Source: a virus. From it: a stretch of 22,957 nucleotides of DNA. A program made the translations under genes and the position numbers. Shown here in pieces: positions 1 to 6,295 of the stretch (position 1 is its first letter; every line of letters starts with the position of its first letter). Under the pieces are notes generated by a model that was given only the letters and a program-made list of their open reading frames with translations, was not told the DNA's origin and did no database searches. The stretch covers positions 1-22,957 of IMG/VR virus record IMGVR_UViG_3300042387_000702, one strand, 5' to 3'.

Positions 1-232
1 CTGCTGTGAGGAAATTAGCACCCTCAAGGTAAGAAGACGCCAACCCGTGGGTGTACCAGCTCGTAACAAACGTTGTGCCAGTAATCCAGCCACCAAGGGC
101 CAAATAAGCAGTGGGAAAAAGAAGTAATCCAGACCAACCCACAAAGACAAAGCGATCTCGTTTAAGCCAGTCATCCAGGACATCGAACCATCCTCTTTGT
201 GAAATTGGTTGTGAAAGTGTTGAAGAAGTCAT
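1..232 (-). CDS. psbD: Photosystem II D2 protein, N-terminal fragment (cut by window edge)
   Basis: The reverse strand encodes a protein starting [20 protein letters not shown] and continuing through the D2 N-terminus and first transmembrane helix ([20 protein letters not shown]), then [20 protein letters not shown] and FLTA. This is clearly D2, the reaction-centre partner of D1 in the thylakoid membrane. Only about 77 residues are inside the window. An AGGAGG Shine-Dalgarno lies two bases before the ATG (233-240), which fixes the start. Phage psbD normally works with phage psbA to replace damaged reaction-centre subunits during infection. Here it lies downstream of psbA on the same strand, separated by two small ORFs, and has its own promoter. 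Confidence 0.96.
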   Translation of the reverse strand, partial: MTSSTLSQPISQRGWFDVLDDWLKRDRFVFVGWSGLLLFPTAYLALGGWITGTTFVTSWYTHGLASSYLEGANFLTA

Positions 233-252
233 AACCTCCTATGTATTTCTCA

Positions 253-286
253 TATTTATCTTAACATTCCTTAACAAAGAGGTCAA
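253..286 (-). promoter_or_regulatory. psbD composite promoter (sigma70-like plus late-like octamer)
   Basis: On the minus strand a -35 TTGACC (281-286) lies 17 bases from a -10 TAAGAT (258-263). A T4-type late-like octamer GATAAATA (253-260) overlaps the -10 by three bases. The psbA promoter has exactly the same geometry. The predicted start site is about 20 bases upstream of the psbD ATG. Both elements are read from sequence; use by host RNA polymerase early and by the phage late sigma factor later is inference. Confidence 0.65.
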
Positions 287-299
287 TGAGTATTAGTGC

Positions 300-503
300 T
301 TATCCAATTACAACGAGAGAATCAAATGAGCAATCATATGTTCCTTTACGATTGGTGTCTAAGTATCTAACTTTCATTGCAATTGGAGGAAAATATTCAT
401 CATCTTTATCATACATAAAACCTAGAATTTCAAATTCTCTTCCGTGCCGTCTTTGAATTGGATTATTAATCCTACAAATATCACCTACTTTAAAAATAAA
501 CAT
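300..503 (-). CDS. Small conserved-looking protein of unknown function (67 aa)
   Basis: A 67-residue protein beginning MFIFKVGDICRINNPIQRRH. The pattern of a short beta-rich protein (VGDICRI, EFEILGF, MKVRYLD, FDSLVVI) suggests a small SH3-like or KOW-like barrel, but no catalytic motif is visible. It starts 6 bp after the stop of the 40-aa membrane ORF and precedes the psbD promoter, so it is probably cotranscribed with read-through from psbA. Function unknown. Confidence 0.7.
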   Translation of the reverse strand: MFIFKVGDICRINNPIQRRHGREFEILGFMYDKDDEYFPPIAMKVRYLDTNRKGTYDCSFDSLVVIG

Positions 504-509
504 AAATTT

Positions 510-632
510 CTATCCCCAATAAATTACCCCAAGAGTGAATAAAACAAATACAAGAACTGTGAATACCATCATACCTACACCTGCCCAGATTACCCAATTA
601 GGTACAGGTTCGTGTTGAGTATTATGAGACAT
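510..632 (-). CDS. Small single-pass membrane peptide (40 aa)
   Basis: A 40-residue ORF starting MSHNTQHEPVPNWVIWAGVG, with a short polar N-terminus and one hydrophobic helix over about residues 13-38, ending YWG. It resembles the low-molecular-weight subunits of photosynthetic complexes in size and layout, but I cannot match it to a named one. Its ATG lies directly in the T-run of the psbA terminator (hairpin 640-657), and no Shine-Dalgarno is visible. It would therefore be translated only from read-through transcripts, or from an internal start. The position between psbA and psbD suggests a role in photosynthesis (inference). Confidence 0.6.
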   Translation of the reverse strand: MSHNTQHEPVPNWVIWAGVGMMVFTVLVFVLFTLGVIYWG

Positions 633-657
633 AAAAAAAGAGGGTTGTTATACCCTC
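632..657 (-). terminator. psbA rho-independent terminator
   Basis: On the minus strand GAGGGT, a 6-nt loop and ACCCTC (640-657) are followed by seven T residues. The hairpin starts 27 bp after the psbA stop. The T-run ends in the start codon of the next small ORF, so it may be a leaky terminator separating psbA from the downstream genes. Confidence 0.85.
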
Positions 658-684
658 TTAATTATATCAGTTATTCAGTTTTTA

Positions 685-1767
685 TCAACCGATTGCAGGT
701 GCGGTGAGAGCAATAGGAGTGCTTTCAGCAGCAGCAAGGTCAAGTGGGAAGTTGTGAGCATTACGTTCATGCATCACTTCCATACCCAGACCAGCACGGT
801 TCAGAACATCTGCCCAAGTATTGAGCACACGACCTTGACTATCAACGATGGACTGGTTGAAGTTGAAACCGTTGAGGTTGAATGCCATGGTGCTAACACC
901 AAGAGCAGTGAACCAGATGCCAACTACAGGCCATGCAGCGAGGAAGAAGTGCAGCGAACGTGAGTTATTAAAGGAAGCATATTGGAAGATAAGGCGACCA
1001 AAGTAACCGTGGGCAGCAACGATGTTATAAGTTTCTTCTTCTTGACCAAACTTGTAACCATAATTCTGGGACTCGTTTTCGGTAGTTTCACGAACCAGCG
1101 AGGAAGTAACCAGAGAACCGTGCATAGCACTGAACAGAGAACCACCAAACACACCAGCAACACCAAGCATATGGAAGGGGTGCATCAGGATGTTGTGCTC
1201 TGCCTGGAACACAAGCATATAGTTGAACGTACCAGAGATACCCAGAGGCATCGCATCAGAGAAAGAACCTTGACCAAAAGGATAAACCAGGAACACTGCA
1301 CTCGCAGCAGCGACAGGTGCGCTGTAAGCAACACAGATCCAAGGACGCATACCCAGACGATAAGAGAGTTCCCACTCACGACCCATGTAGGCGTAGATAC
1401 CAATCAGGAAGTGGAACACAACCAGTTGGAACGGACCACCGTTGTAAAGCCACTCATCTAGGGAAGCAGCTTCCCAGATGGGATAAAAGTGCAGTCCAAT
1501 AGCATTGGACGAAGGAATGACAGCACCAGAGATGATGTTGTTTCCGTACATGAGTGAACCAGCAACGGGTTCACGGATACCATCAATGTCCACAGGAGGA
1601 GCACCGATGAATGCGATGATGAAACAAGTTGTAGCAGCAAGCAGGGTGGGAATCATCAGAACACCGAACCAACCAACATAAAGACGGTTATCGGTTGAAG
1701 TAACCCAGTTGCAGAACTGTTCCCAAGTATTCGATTGTTGTTGACGTGAAGCGATTGAAGCAGTCAT
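685..1767 (-). CDS. psbA: Photosystem II D1 protein
   Basis: Full-length D1 (360 aa), the photosystem II reaction-centre subunit that binds the manganese cluster, P680 and QB. Recognisable blocks are [24 protein letters not shown], the donor-side helix with [35 protein letters not shown], the QB region [20 protein letters not shown], and the C-terminal [15 protein letters not shown] short C-terminal extension follows that would be removed by CtpA. Residue 131 here (130 in standard numbering, because the N-terminus has one extra residue) is Glu, the state associated with high-light D1 isoforms. The ORF is uninterrupted, so the group I intron known in some phage psbA genes is absent. It has its own promoter, a long structured leader and a terminator, so it is a self-contained transcription unit. 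Confidence 0.99.
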   Translation of the reverse strand: MTASIASRQQQSNTWEQFCNWVTSTDNRLYVGWFGVLMIPTLLAATTCFIIAFIGAPPVDIDGIREPVAGSLMYGNNIISGAVIPSSNAIGLHFYPIWEAASLDEWLYNGGPFQLVVFHFLIGIYAYMGREWELSYRLGMRPWICVAYSAPVAAASAVFLVYPFGQGSFSDAMPLGISGTFNYMLVFQAEHNILMHPFHMLGVAGVFGGSLFSAMHGSLVTSSLVRETTENESQNYGYKFGQEEETYNIVAAHGYFGRLIFQYASFNNSRSLHFFLAAWPVVGIWFTALGVSTMAFNLNGFNFNQSIVDSQGRVLNTWADVLNRAGLGMEVMHERNAHNFPLDLAAAESTPIALTAPAIG

Positions 1768-1926
1768 TTGTTTAAAAAAAGTAGTAAGACCATCAGGGAA
1801 ATGGTGGTGATACTATGCTCCCCGCACCCTCAGCGGGGATATGAGAGACGTTTTTATACTCCCCATAGGTCTCGGTTAGTGGGAGTTACAAACATTAAAG
1901 ATTTGTTACGTTCCTTAACGTTTGAT
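1768..1926 (-). promoter_or_regulatory. psbA 5' leader with a series of hairpins
   Basis: The predicted transcript has a leader of about 160 nt, long for a phage gene. Visible stems (plus coordinates) are ACCAT/ATGGT (1789-1805), CCCCGC/GCGGGG (1820-1838), GAGAC/GTCTC (1845-1873), ACAAA/TTTGT (1888-1906) and CGTT/AACG (1909-1920). No Shine-Dalgarno precedes the ATG. Conserved structured leaders upstream of psbA are known from marine cyanobacteria and their phages (PhotoRC-type motifs). Whether this one belongs to that family needs a covariance-model search. Confidence 0.5.
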
Positions 1927-1927
1927 G

Positions 1928-1961
1928 TATTTATATTAACATATCCTCATACTGGTGTCAA
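1928..1961 (-). promoter_or_regulatory. psbA composite promoter (sigma70 consensus plus late octamer)
   Basis: On the minus strand TTGACA (1956-1961) and TAATAT (1933-1938) are separated by 17 bases. A perfect T4-type late octamer TATAAATA (1928-1935) overlaps the -10 by three bases. The -35 is one arm of an inverted repeat GTCAA-N6-TTGAC (1957-1972). The late element explains expression late in infection, the sigma70 element early expression by host polymerase; both uses are inference. Confidence 0.8.
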
Positions 1962-2029
1962 GGTCATTTGACGGTTAATTTATTTGGAGACCTTATGGAA
2001 AACCGAATACTAATAAAAGAATCTTACTA

Positions 2030-2037
2030 AATAAATA
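2030..2037 (+). promoter_or_regulatory. Possible late promoter for the 63-aa ORF
   Basis: AATAAATA, within TAAATAAATA, lies 26 bases upstream of the ATG at 2063. That spacing suits a T4-type late promoter, but the surrounding DNA is A-rich, so chance is possible. Confidence 0.35.
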
Positions 2038-2062
2038 AAAAGAGATTTCTCAAGAAGGACAG

Positions 2063-2254
2063 ATGTTAAACGCACCTACAAGAGCTAGACTTCTAGCAAT
2101 TTGCAACGACGTAAAAAATAAAAAAACAGTTTCTGAAATGAATCTCGTATGGGCGCAAAAAAATGCTATCCATGATGAAGAAGCAACAGAACTATTAAAG
2201 GCAGCAGGACAATATATTGAAGCTGCCGATCAAGAAGATACTACAGAAGTCTGA
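2063..2254 (+). CDS. Small helical protein of unknown function (63 aa)
   Basis: One of only three confident plus-strand genes here. The 63-residue product starts MLNAPTRARLLAICNDVKNK and ends in an acidic tail (EAADQEDTTEV). It looks mostly helical, with no membrane segment or cysteine pair. An AAGGA Shine-Dalgarno (2055-2059) precedes the ATG with short spacing. It runs divergently from psbA and convergently into peroxiredoxin, and ends at a bidirectional terminator. Function unknown. Confidence 0.75.
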   Translation: MLNAPTRARLLAICNDVKNKKTVSEMNLVWAQKNAIHDEEATELLKAAGQYIEAADQEDTTEV

Positions 2255-2266
2255 TAAATTAAAGAC

Positions 2267-2300
2267 ATAAAAATAGGGGGCATATGCCCCCCTTTTTTTT
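2267..2300. terminator. Bidirectional rho-independent terminator
   Basis: A perfect 16-bp palindrome (GGGGG, CATATG, CCCCC; 2276-2291) is followed on the plus strand by T8 (2293-2300), and on the minus strand by TATTTTTATG. It serves both the plus-strand 63-aa gene and the peroxiredoxin gene converging on it. The T-run touches the peroxiredoxin stop codon. Confidence 0.9.
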
Positions 2301-2796
2301 ATTTCGTATTCAGATATTTAATTACTTCTTCTGGAGTAGAATTTACATAAGGATCGTCTTCTGCATTAGAACGCTGTCCAGGTTCTACAGACATCCATTC
2401 AATTACACCATCATTAATTACTGCAGCATAACGCCAAGAACGATTGCCAAATCCAAGATTGTTTTTCGATACAAGCATTCCCATCTCACGAGTAAACTCA
2501 GCATTGCCATCAGGAATTAACTTAACCTTTTCAATTCCTTGGTCTTTTGCCCAGGCATTCATTACAAATCCATCATTAACAGAAATGCAATAAATCTCAT
2601 CAATTCCCTTCTCTCGGATTACATCATAGTTATCTTCAAATCCAGGAAGTTGATAAGCACTGCAGGTAGGAGTAAATGCTCCAGGGAGTGAGAAAATTAC
2701 AACTCTCTTATTAGAAAAAATTTCAGTAGAAGAACGGGTCACAAATTCTCCATTCTCACGAAATACAAAATTAATAGCAGGAACTTGATTATCCAT
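2299..2796 (-). CDS. Peroxiredoxin (Prx5/AhpC-TSA type)
   Basis: A 165-aa thiol peroxidase with a thioredoxin fold. It carries the peroxidatic motif PGAFTPTCS, with the catalytic cysteine at residue 45, then the PGFEDN and ISVNDGFVMNAWAKDQG blocks typical of the Prx5 subfamily. It should reduce hydrogen peroxide and alkyl hydroperoxides with electrons from thioredoxin or glutaredoxin. No glutaredoxin domain is fused here. It sits in the redox and photosynthesis module 12 bp downstream of an hli gene, consistent with protection against photo-oxidative stress during infection (inference). Length is normal for the family. A terminator follows directly. Confidence 0.93.
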   Translation of the reverse strand: MDNQVPAINFVFRENGEFVTRSSTEIFSNKRVVIFSLPGAFTPTCSAYQLPGFEDNYDVIREKGIDEIYCISVNDGFVMNAWAKDQGIEKVKLIPDGNAEFTREMGMLVSKNNLGFGNRSWRYAAVINDGVIEWMSVEPGQRSNAEDDPYVNSTPEEVIKYLNTK

Positions 2797-2808
2797 ATAA
2801 ATTAAAAA

Positions 2809-2928
2809 TCAAAAAATACCAGGAATAATTTGTCCAGTTGTGATGTAAGTGCCAACAGCAATTACAAATCCAAGCATAGCGAGACGAGCATTAAGAATCT
2901 CAGCCTCAGGGGTCCATCCAAATTTCAT
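2809..2928 (-). CDS. hli: High-light-inducible protein, short form (39 aa)
   Basis: A 39-residue [23 protein letters not shown] followed by a hydrophobic helix ending IIPGIF. It contains the chlorophyll a/b-binding signature E-x4-R-x-A-M (AEILNARLAMLGF) and a single transmembrane helix. Hli proteins bind chlorophyll and carotenoid and protect photosystem II in the thylakoid membrane. Its ATG overlaps the stop of the preceding ORF (AATGA), implying translational coupling with the petF operon. It is short but complete. Confidence 0.9.
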   Translation of the reverse strand: MKFGWTPEAEILNARLAMLGFVIAVGTYITTGQIIPGIF

Positions 2929-3236
2929 TTTGTTTCTCCTTTGTAAGAATGTTGTTGTTTAAGTTCAGTATTGGGTTGAGAAGGAACTACAGGGTTCCTT
3001 GATTTATTTTTAATAACAATGAAAGCATCGTTCTGATATGTTACGGTTCCAAATGGTTTTGCCCATTTTGGATTTGCATCTGGATGAGTTGCAGTTCCTG
3101 TAACTGCAACGCCACCAATTTCTACAGAGAGTTCATCGTTGGCATCCCATCCAAGTTTTTCAAGGGCAATTGCAAATTGCCCGAGCATACCACCAGTACC
3201 CATAACACTTTCTTCTGGTTCAAGATTTCCAATCAC
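2925..3236 (-). CDS. Unknown protein between petF and hli (103 aa, GTG start)
   Basis: A 103-aa soluble protein. The reading frame opens with GTG at 3236, overlapping the petF stop as GTGA; the next in-frame ATG is at residue 12. The N-terminal part ([25 protein letters not shown]...) looks like a compact alpha/beta unit and the C-terminus is polar and disordered ([18 protein letters not shown]). Tight coupling to ferredoxin upstream and Hli downstream suggests a role in the same photosynthetic or redox module. I do not recognise the family. Confidence 0.75.
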   Translation of the reverse strand: MIGNLEPEESVMGTGGMLGQFAIALEKLGWDANDELSVEIGGVAVTGTATHPDANPKWAKPFGTVTYQNDAFIVIKNKSRNPVVPSQPNTELKQQHSYKGETK

Positions 3237-3523
3237 AAGTTCTCTTCCTGCTCAGTCAGAATAACACAGTCACTAGTAGGATAGGCAACACAGGTAAGCA
3301 CCCAACCATCTGCTAGTTGTTCATCATCAAGGAACGATTGCTCCTCATTATCCACAGTGCCGCTGATTAGTTTACCAGCGCAAGCAGAGCAAGCACCAGC
3401 ACGGCAAGATGAAGGAAGATCAACTCCTGCCTCTTCAGCAGCTTCTAGAATGTATTGGTCTTCGGCACACTGGATAGTGGTTTCGCCATCAGGGGTTTGA
3501 AGTGTAACGCTATAAACGGTCAT
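3233..3523 (-). CDS. petF: Plant-type [2Fe-2S] ferredoxin
   Basis: A 96-aa ferredoxin with all four cluster ligands in the classic CX4CX2C-X29-C arrangement: Cys40, Cys45, Cys48 (CRAGACSAC) and Cys78 ([13 protein letters not shown]). Length is normal. It carries electrons from photosystem I to ferredoxin-dependent enzymes, such as host or phage bilin reductases and ribonucleotide-related reductants. It overlaps the 28-aa peptide upstream (TGATG) and the 103-aa ORF downstream (GTGA), so it is in a translationally coupled operon ending with hli. Confidence 0.97.
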   Translation of the reverse strand: MTVYSVTLQTPDGETTIQCAEDQYILEAAEEAGVDLPSSCRAGACSACAGKLISGTVDNEEQSFLDDEQLADGWVLTCVAYPTSDCVILTEQEENL

Positions 3524-3609
3524 CAGTAAGTCTCACAAAGTTTTTCTACGGATGCTGCCAGAAGAACGAAAAAGGCAACACTAGTAATTGTAAAGATAGT
3601 TGAAGTCAT
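3523..3609 (-). CDS. Tiny membrane peptide upstream of petF (28 aa)
   Basis: A 28-codon ORF starting [20 protein letters not shown] with one hydrophobic helix (about residues 5-19) and a charged C-terminal tail. Its stop overlaps the petF start as TGATG, which argues for a real, coupled gene. It resembles low-molecular-weight cytochrome or photosystem subunits in size only. Function unknown. Confidence 0.55.
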   Translation of the reverse strand: MTSTIFTITSVAFFVLLAASVEKLCETY

Positions 3610-3622
3610 TGTCAATCAATTG

Positions 3623-3817
3623 TCAGAAGATGCCGAAGAAGAGTTTGCCAGTGCCAACATAAGAAATGAGACCAGCAATAATACCGACCATTGCCCAGCG
3701 CCCATTGTACTTCTCCTTTACTTGGTTGGGAGTATCCATCCCATAGTTTTCGTAGTACATAGTGGGTTCTTTTGCCCACATGTTTTGCTGACCACGATCA
3801 TTAGTTGTTACAGTCAT
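3623..3817 (-). CDS. hli: High-light-inducible protein, longer form (64 aa)
   Basis: A 64-aa product starting MTVTTNDRGQQNMWAKEPTM. A polar N-terminal region is followed by the Hli helix NGRWAMVGIIAGLISYVGTG, with the chlorophyll-binding Asn-Gly-Arg-Trp-Ala-Met. An in-frame extension to 3889 exists, but it would cover the promoter and terminator at 3845-3880, so the start at 3817 is preferred. It follows a consensus promoter with a leader of about 20 nt and heads the operon hli, 28-aa peptide, petF, 103-aa ORF, hli, peroxiredoxin. Confidence 0.93.
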   Translation of the reverse strand: MTVTTNDRGQQNMWAKEPTMYYENYGMDTPNQVKEKYNGRWAMVGIIAGLISYVGTGKLFFGIF

Positions 3818-3844
3818 TGTACATTCGTTAAGAATTGTTACACA

Positions 3845-3873
3845 ATTATATAGCAAAAATAAAGGGGTGTCAA
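3845..3873 (-). promoter_or_regulatory. Consensus sigma70-type promoter for the hli-petF operon
   Basis: On the minus strand a perfect TTGACA (3868-3873) and a perfect TATAAT (3845-3850) are separated by 17 bases. The -35 sits in the loop and 3' arm of the porin terminator hairpin. No late octamer is visible, so it is probably read early by host polymerase (inference). Confidence 0.85.
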
Positions 3874-3880
3874 GCACCCC
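3855..3880 (-). terminator. Porin terminator overlapping the next promoter
   Basis: On the minus strand GGGGTG, CTTGA and CACCCC (3864-3880) are followed by TTTATTTTTG, a good intrinsic terminator 33 bp after the porin stop. A 14-bp perfect palindrome (GTATCATATGATAC, 3883-3896) lies between the stop and the hairpin. The loop contains the -35 of the hli promoter. Confidence 0.8.
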
Positions 3881-3912
3881 CTGTATCATATGATACTTAT
3901 TTTGTCAGATGA

Positions 3913-5391
3913 TCAGAACCTGAAGGTCGTTTGAATCACACCACCATAGTTAGAAGATGCGTTCTTAAATGCCTGATTGTTAGAGACATAGAAGATTGCA
4001 GGAGTTACGCTAATATTATCGCTAACTTTGTAACGATAAAACGCTTCCCACATCAGAGCGTCTTTGGTCAGAGTAGTCGCGTTGCCAGGTTGACCGATGG
4101 CAAAACCAGAGGCATTGCCCTTAGCAAACACATCGCTCCACTGAACGCCTGCCATCCAAGTCTGAGAGTTGGTTGCAGCATTAGGAGTTGCAGGACCACT
4201 CACATAGTTCCAACCATAAGCGGCAGAGACCGAAGGAATGATGCCAGACTTCTTGGGTTGCCAGTAAGCATTCAGAGCATAACCATTAGAGGTTTGATTA
4301 GCGGCAAGAGTACCACCATTACCAGCAACACCGTTAAAGGTACGAATACGAGTGCCTTCAGTACCATTACGATAACCGAATGCAATACCATACTGGGGAG
4401 CACGATAACCAATCTGTGCCAGAGTGTTCAGAGCACCAGAGGCATCAAATTCACCTTTGGTAGAATCAGAACCGTTCTGAGCAACATAGTTCAGGTTAGC
4501 AACAAAACCTTTCTTACCAGGTTGTGCCCACTGAGCACCGAAACCAGAACCCGTTGCCTTGTTGTAGACACCAGGAGCACCAGCAACAGCAAAGAAGTCA
4601 AGAACATCCGACTTATATGCAGTGGGAATCCATGCCATCTCAGTGTTACGAACCAGAGCACCAGCAGTCAGGGTCACACCCTTAGCAAGTGCGGGGAAGC
4701 TGTAGTACAGACGGTCAAGATTGACTTGGTTCGCATAAGATTCTGCCTTGTCCAGTTTGAACAGAGAAGAGGAAGAACCGAAGGGTTGACTGGAGAAGTT
4801 ACCAGAACGCAGACGAGTACGAAGCAGGTCCTTACCAGTGAACGAAGTGTCAAAGTTCAGACGAAGATCGTAGTTGAATGCAGTATTACCAACATTAGTA
4901 TTATTAGCAAGACGAGCACCTTCTACACCACCAAGAACAAAAGTTGCTTCACCTTTCAGTTTGGTAGTTGTGGAGAACTGAGTTGCTTGGAGTTGACCAA
5001 CTTGGGTTTCCAGTTTGGCAACACGACCACGAATAACAAGAAGTTCGTCAGCAAACTCTTTTGAGAGGCGAGAAAGTTCATCAGTAACTTCAGTCACACG
5101 GTCAAGGCAAGCATTCAGAAGTGCTGCTGCCTCAAAACGGGTCATTGACTTACCACCAAGATAAGTTCCGTTTTCATAACCAGCAACGCAACCATAACGC
5201 TCAACGAGATTATTGAGTGCCTGATATGCCCAATCAGTGGGTTTTACATCAGACAGTTGAGTAATGCTTGTGACTTGTTCCGAAGTGGAATATTGGTTGA
5301 CTGCTGCCATATTAAGGTCTGCGGCATTCGCAGCAACAGGAGCAACCATTCCCATAGCAACAGGTGCAAGCATCAGTTGTTTGAGTTTCAT
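3913..5391 (-). CDS. Outer-membrane porin with SLH domain (cyanobacterial type)
   Basis: A 492-aa protein. Residues 1-23 form a signal peptide (MKLKQLMLAPV...AANA, cleavage before ADLN). Then comes an SLH domain (DVKPTDWAYQALNNLVERYG, GYENGTYLGGKSMTRFEAAA), a coiled-coil stretch (RVTEVTDELSRLSKEFADEL) and a long beta-rich region ending in Phe (IQTTFRF), typical of outer-membrane barrels. This matches the cyanobacterial SLH-OprB-like porins, some of which have been linked to uptake of iron or other small solutes. The start at 5391 places the ATG right before the signal peptide. The longer frame to 5457 would start upstream of the predicted transcription start. Its own promoter and terminator make it a single-gene unit. 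It probably inserts into the host outer membrane (inference). Confidence 0.9.
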   Translation of the reverse strand: MKLKQLMLAPVAMGMVAPVAANAADLNMAAVNQYSTSEQVTSITQLSDVKPTDWAYQALNNLVERYGCVAGYENGTYLGGKSMTRFEAAALLNACLDRVTEVTDELSRLSKEFADELLVIRGRVAKLETQVGQLQATQFSTTTKLKGEATFVLGGVEGARLANNTNVGNTAFNYDLRLNFDTSFTGKDLLRTRLRSGNFSSQPFGSSSSLFKLDKAESYANQVNLDRLYYSFPALAKGVTLTAGALVRNTEMAWIPTAYKSDVLDFFAVAGAPGVYNKATGSGFGAQWAQPGKKGFVANLNYVAQNGSDSTKGEFDASGALNTLAQIGYRAPQYGIAFGYRNGTEGTRIRTFNGVAGNGGTLAANQTSNGYALNAYWQPKKSGIIPSVSAAYGWNYVSGPATPNAATNSQTWMAGVQWSDVFAKGNASGFAIGQPGNATTLTKDALMWEAFYRYKVSDNISVTPAIFYVSNNQAFKNASSNYGGVIQTTFRF

Positions 5392-5414
5392 AAATTTGTT
5401 TTGATATTTTAGAA

Positions 5415-5440
5415 CTAAAAAACGCCCTGTTTCCAGGACG
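5415..5440 (-). terminator. GAAA-loop hairpin with T-run at the porin transcript start
   Basis: On the minus strand CGTCCTG, GAAA and CAGGGCG (5423-5440, one G-T pair) are followed by TTTTTTAG. It can terminate the glycan operon coming from upstream. It begins at the predicted start of the porin transcript, about 7 bases after the -10, so only read-through RNA would contain the complete stem. Confidence 0.7.
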
Positions 5441-5445
5441 CAAGC

Positions 5446-5474
5446 ATCATATAACACTTTCTTAAGATTGTCAA
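5446..5474 (-). promoter_or_regulatory. Porin promoter (sigma70-type)
   Basis: On the minus strand TTGACA (5469-5474), 17 bases, then TATGAT (5446-5451). It lies just past the GT25 stop and right before the terminator-like hairpin 5423-5440. No late octamer is visible. Confidence 0.8.
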
Positions 5475-5485
5475 TTAAATTTAGG

Positions 5486-6295
5486 TTAAGACTTTAATCC
5501 GCTAGGGTCGCTTACCTTACCAAGGTAAGGATCATAATCAGTCAAATCTTTCACATCCATAGACGCACCCATTTGCTGCCACCAGGTCATAATTCCATCA
5601 TGACTTTGACGATGAAATACATCAACATGCTCTGGATGAATGGATGACCCTAATTGTAGTCGATAAAGAAGTAGAGGAATGGAATAGGTGTTACCAGAAT
5701 TGTAAATGAGGTCATCAGCAACTGGTCTTGGTTTTACCCCATTATCCAGACGGTACTTATCAACACCTTTGACGTGGTGATAAATCAGTTTTGATGCATG
5801 ATGTCTAGTAATCATATAACAAGCCGTGGAGAAATCATTTACAAATCTCCTATGCAACTTAACATGAATGTCTCCTGTTTGAATAATTGCTAGTTGCACT
5901 ACATCCCAATCATAGGGAAGCATAGATGCAAAATCATTCCAAGAAAAATTCCAGTATTGTACTACATCAAGATTACAATCATCTTCCATGATAATTGCAT
6001 AAGGACTGGTTGAATTATCATACCAATGTTTAATTGCTTTTAAATGTGATGTAATACACCCAACCTCTCCCGAAGACATTGATTCTGGATATCTACCTTT
6101 AATAATATCACTTAAATCATCATCTCTACCATCATATGCAGAAATTCTGGTATAATCTTCTATTTCCCAATATTTAAATTGGTCCTCTATATGTTGACGA
6201 CGATCAGTATCTTCGTCCATATTCAAGTAATAAATGGGTCCAAACCCATTTAACTTATATGCAGATTTATTTTTATCTAATAAAGTACTATGCAT
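5486..6295 (-). CDS. Glycosyltransferase family 25 (LPS-type)
   Basis: A 269-aa protein with GT25 hallmarks: N-terminal PIYYLNMDEDTDRRQHIEDQ, then GEVGCITSHLKAIKHW and the metal-binding region YAIIMEDDC. GT25 enzymes add hexoses such as galactose or glucose to lipooligosaccharide and similar acceptors. The frame can open with TTG at 6304, but ATG at 6295 is preferred; it overlaps the upstream GT4 stop by 8 bp. It is the last gene of the glycan operon. Donor and acceptor cannot be read from sequence. Confidence 0.85.
   Translation of the reverse strand: MHSTLLDKNKSAYKLNGFGPIYYLNMDEDTDRRQHIEDQFKYWEIEDYTRISAYDGRDDDLSDIIKGRYPESMSSGEVGCITSHLKAIKHWYDNSTSPYAIIMEDDCNLDVVQYWNFSWNDFASMLPYDWDVVQLAIIQTGDIHVKLHRRFVNDFSTACYMITRHHASKLIYHHVKGVDKYRLDNGVKPRPVADDLIYNSGNTYSIPLLLYRLQLGSSIHPEHVDVFHRQSHDGIMTWWQQMGASMDVKDLTDYDPYLGKVSDPSGLKS

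Noticed and set aside
982-1461. 159-aa plus-strand frame opposite psbA
   Set aside because: Composition is a mirror of D1 codons, with no domain or Shine-Dalgarno. An antisense RNA to psbA is known in cyanophages, but no plus-strand promoter is visible here.
685-1767. Group I intron in psbA
   Set aside because: The D1 reading frame is continuous over all 360 codons.
1968-1996. Divergent sigma70 promoter for the 63-aa plus-strand gene
   Set aside because: TTGACG is present on the plus strand, but the hexamer 17 bases later (CCTTAT) matches a -10 poorly.
3817-3889. N-terminal extension of the longer Hli protein
   Set aside because: It covers the terminator and the promoter -10/-35, so it would lie upstream of the transcription start.
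3931-5064. 377-aa open frame on the plus strand opposite the porin
   Set aside because: The minus frame has signal peptide, SLH domain and barrel; the plus frame has no recognisable domain and is a shadow of the strong codon pattern.
5391-5457. N-terminal extension of the porin
   Set aside because: The extension starts upstream of the predicted transcription start and would put 22 residues before the signal peptide.
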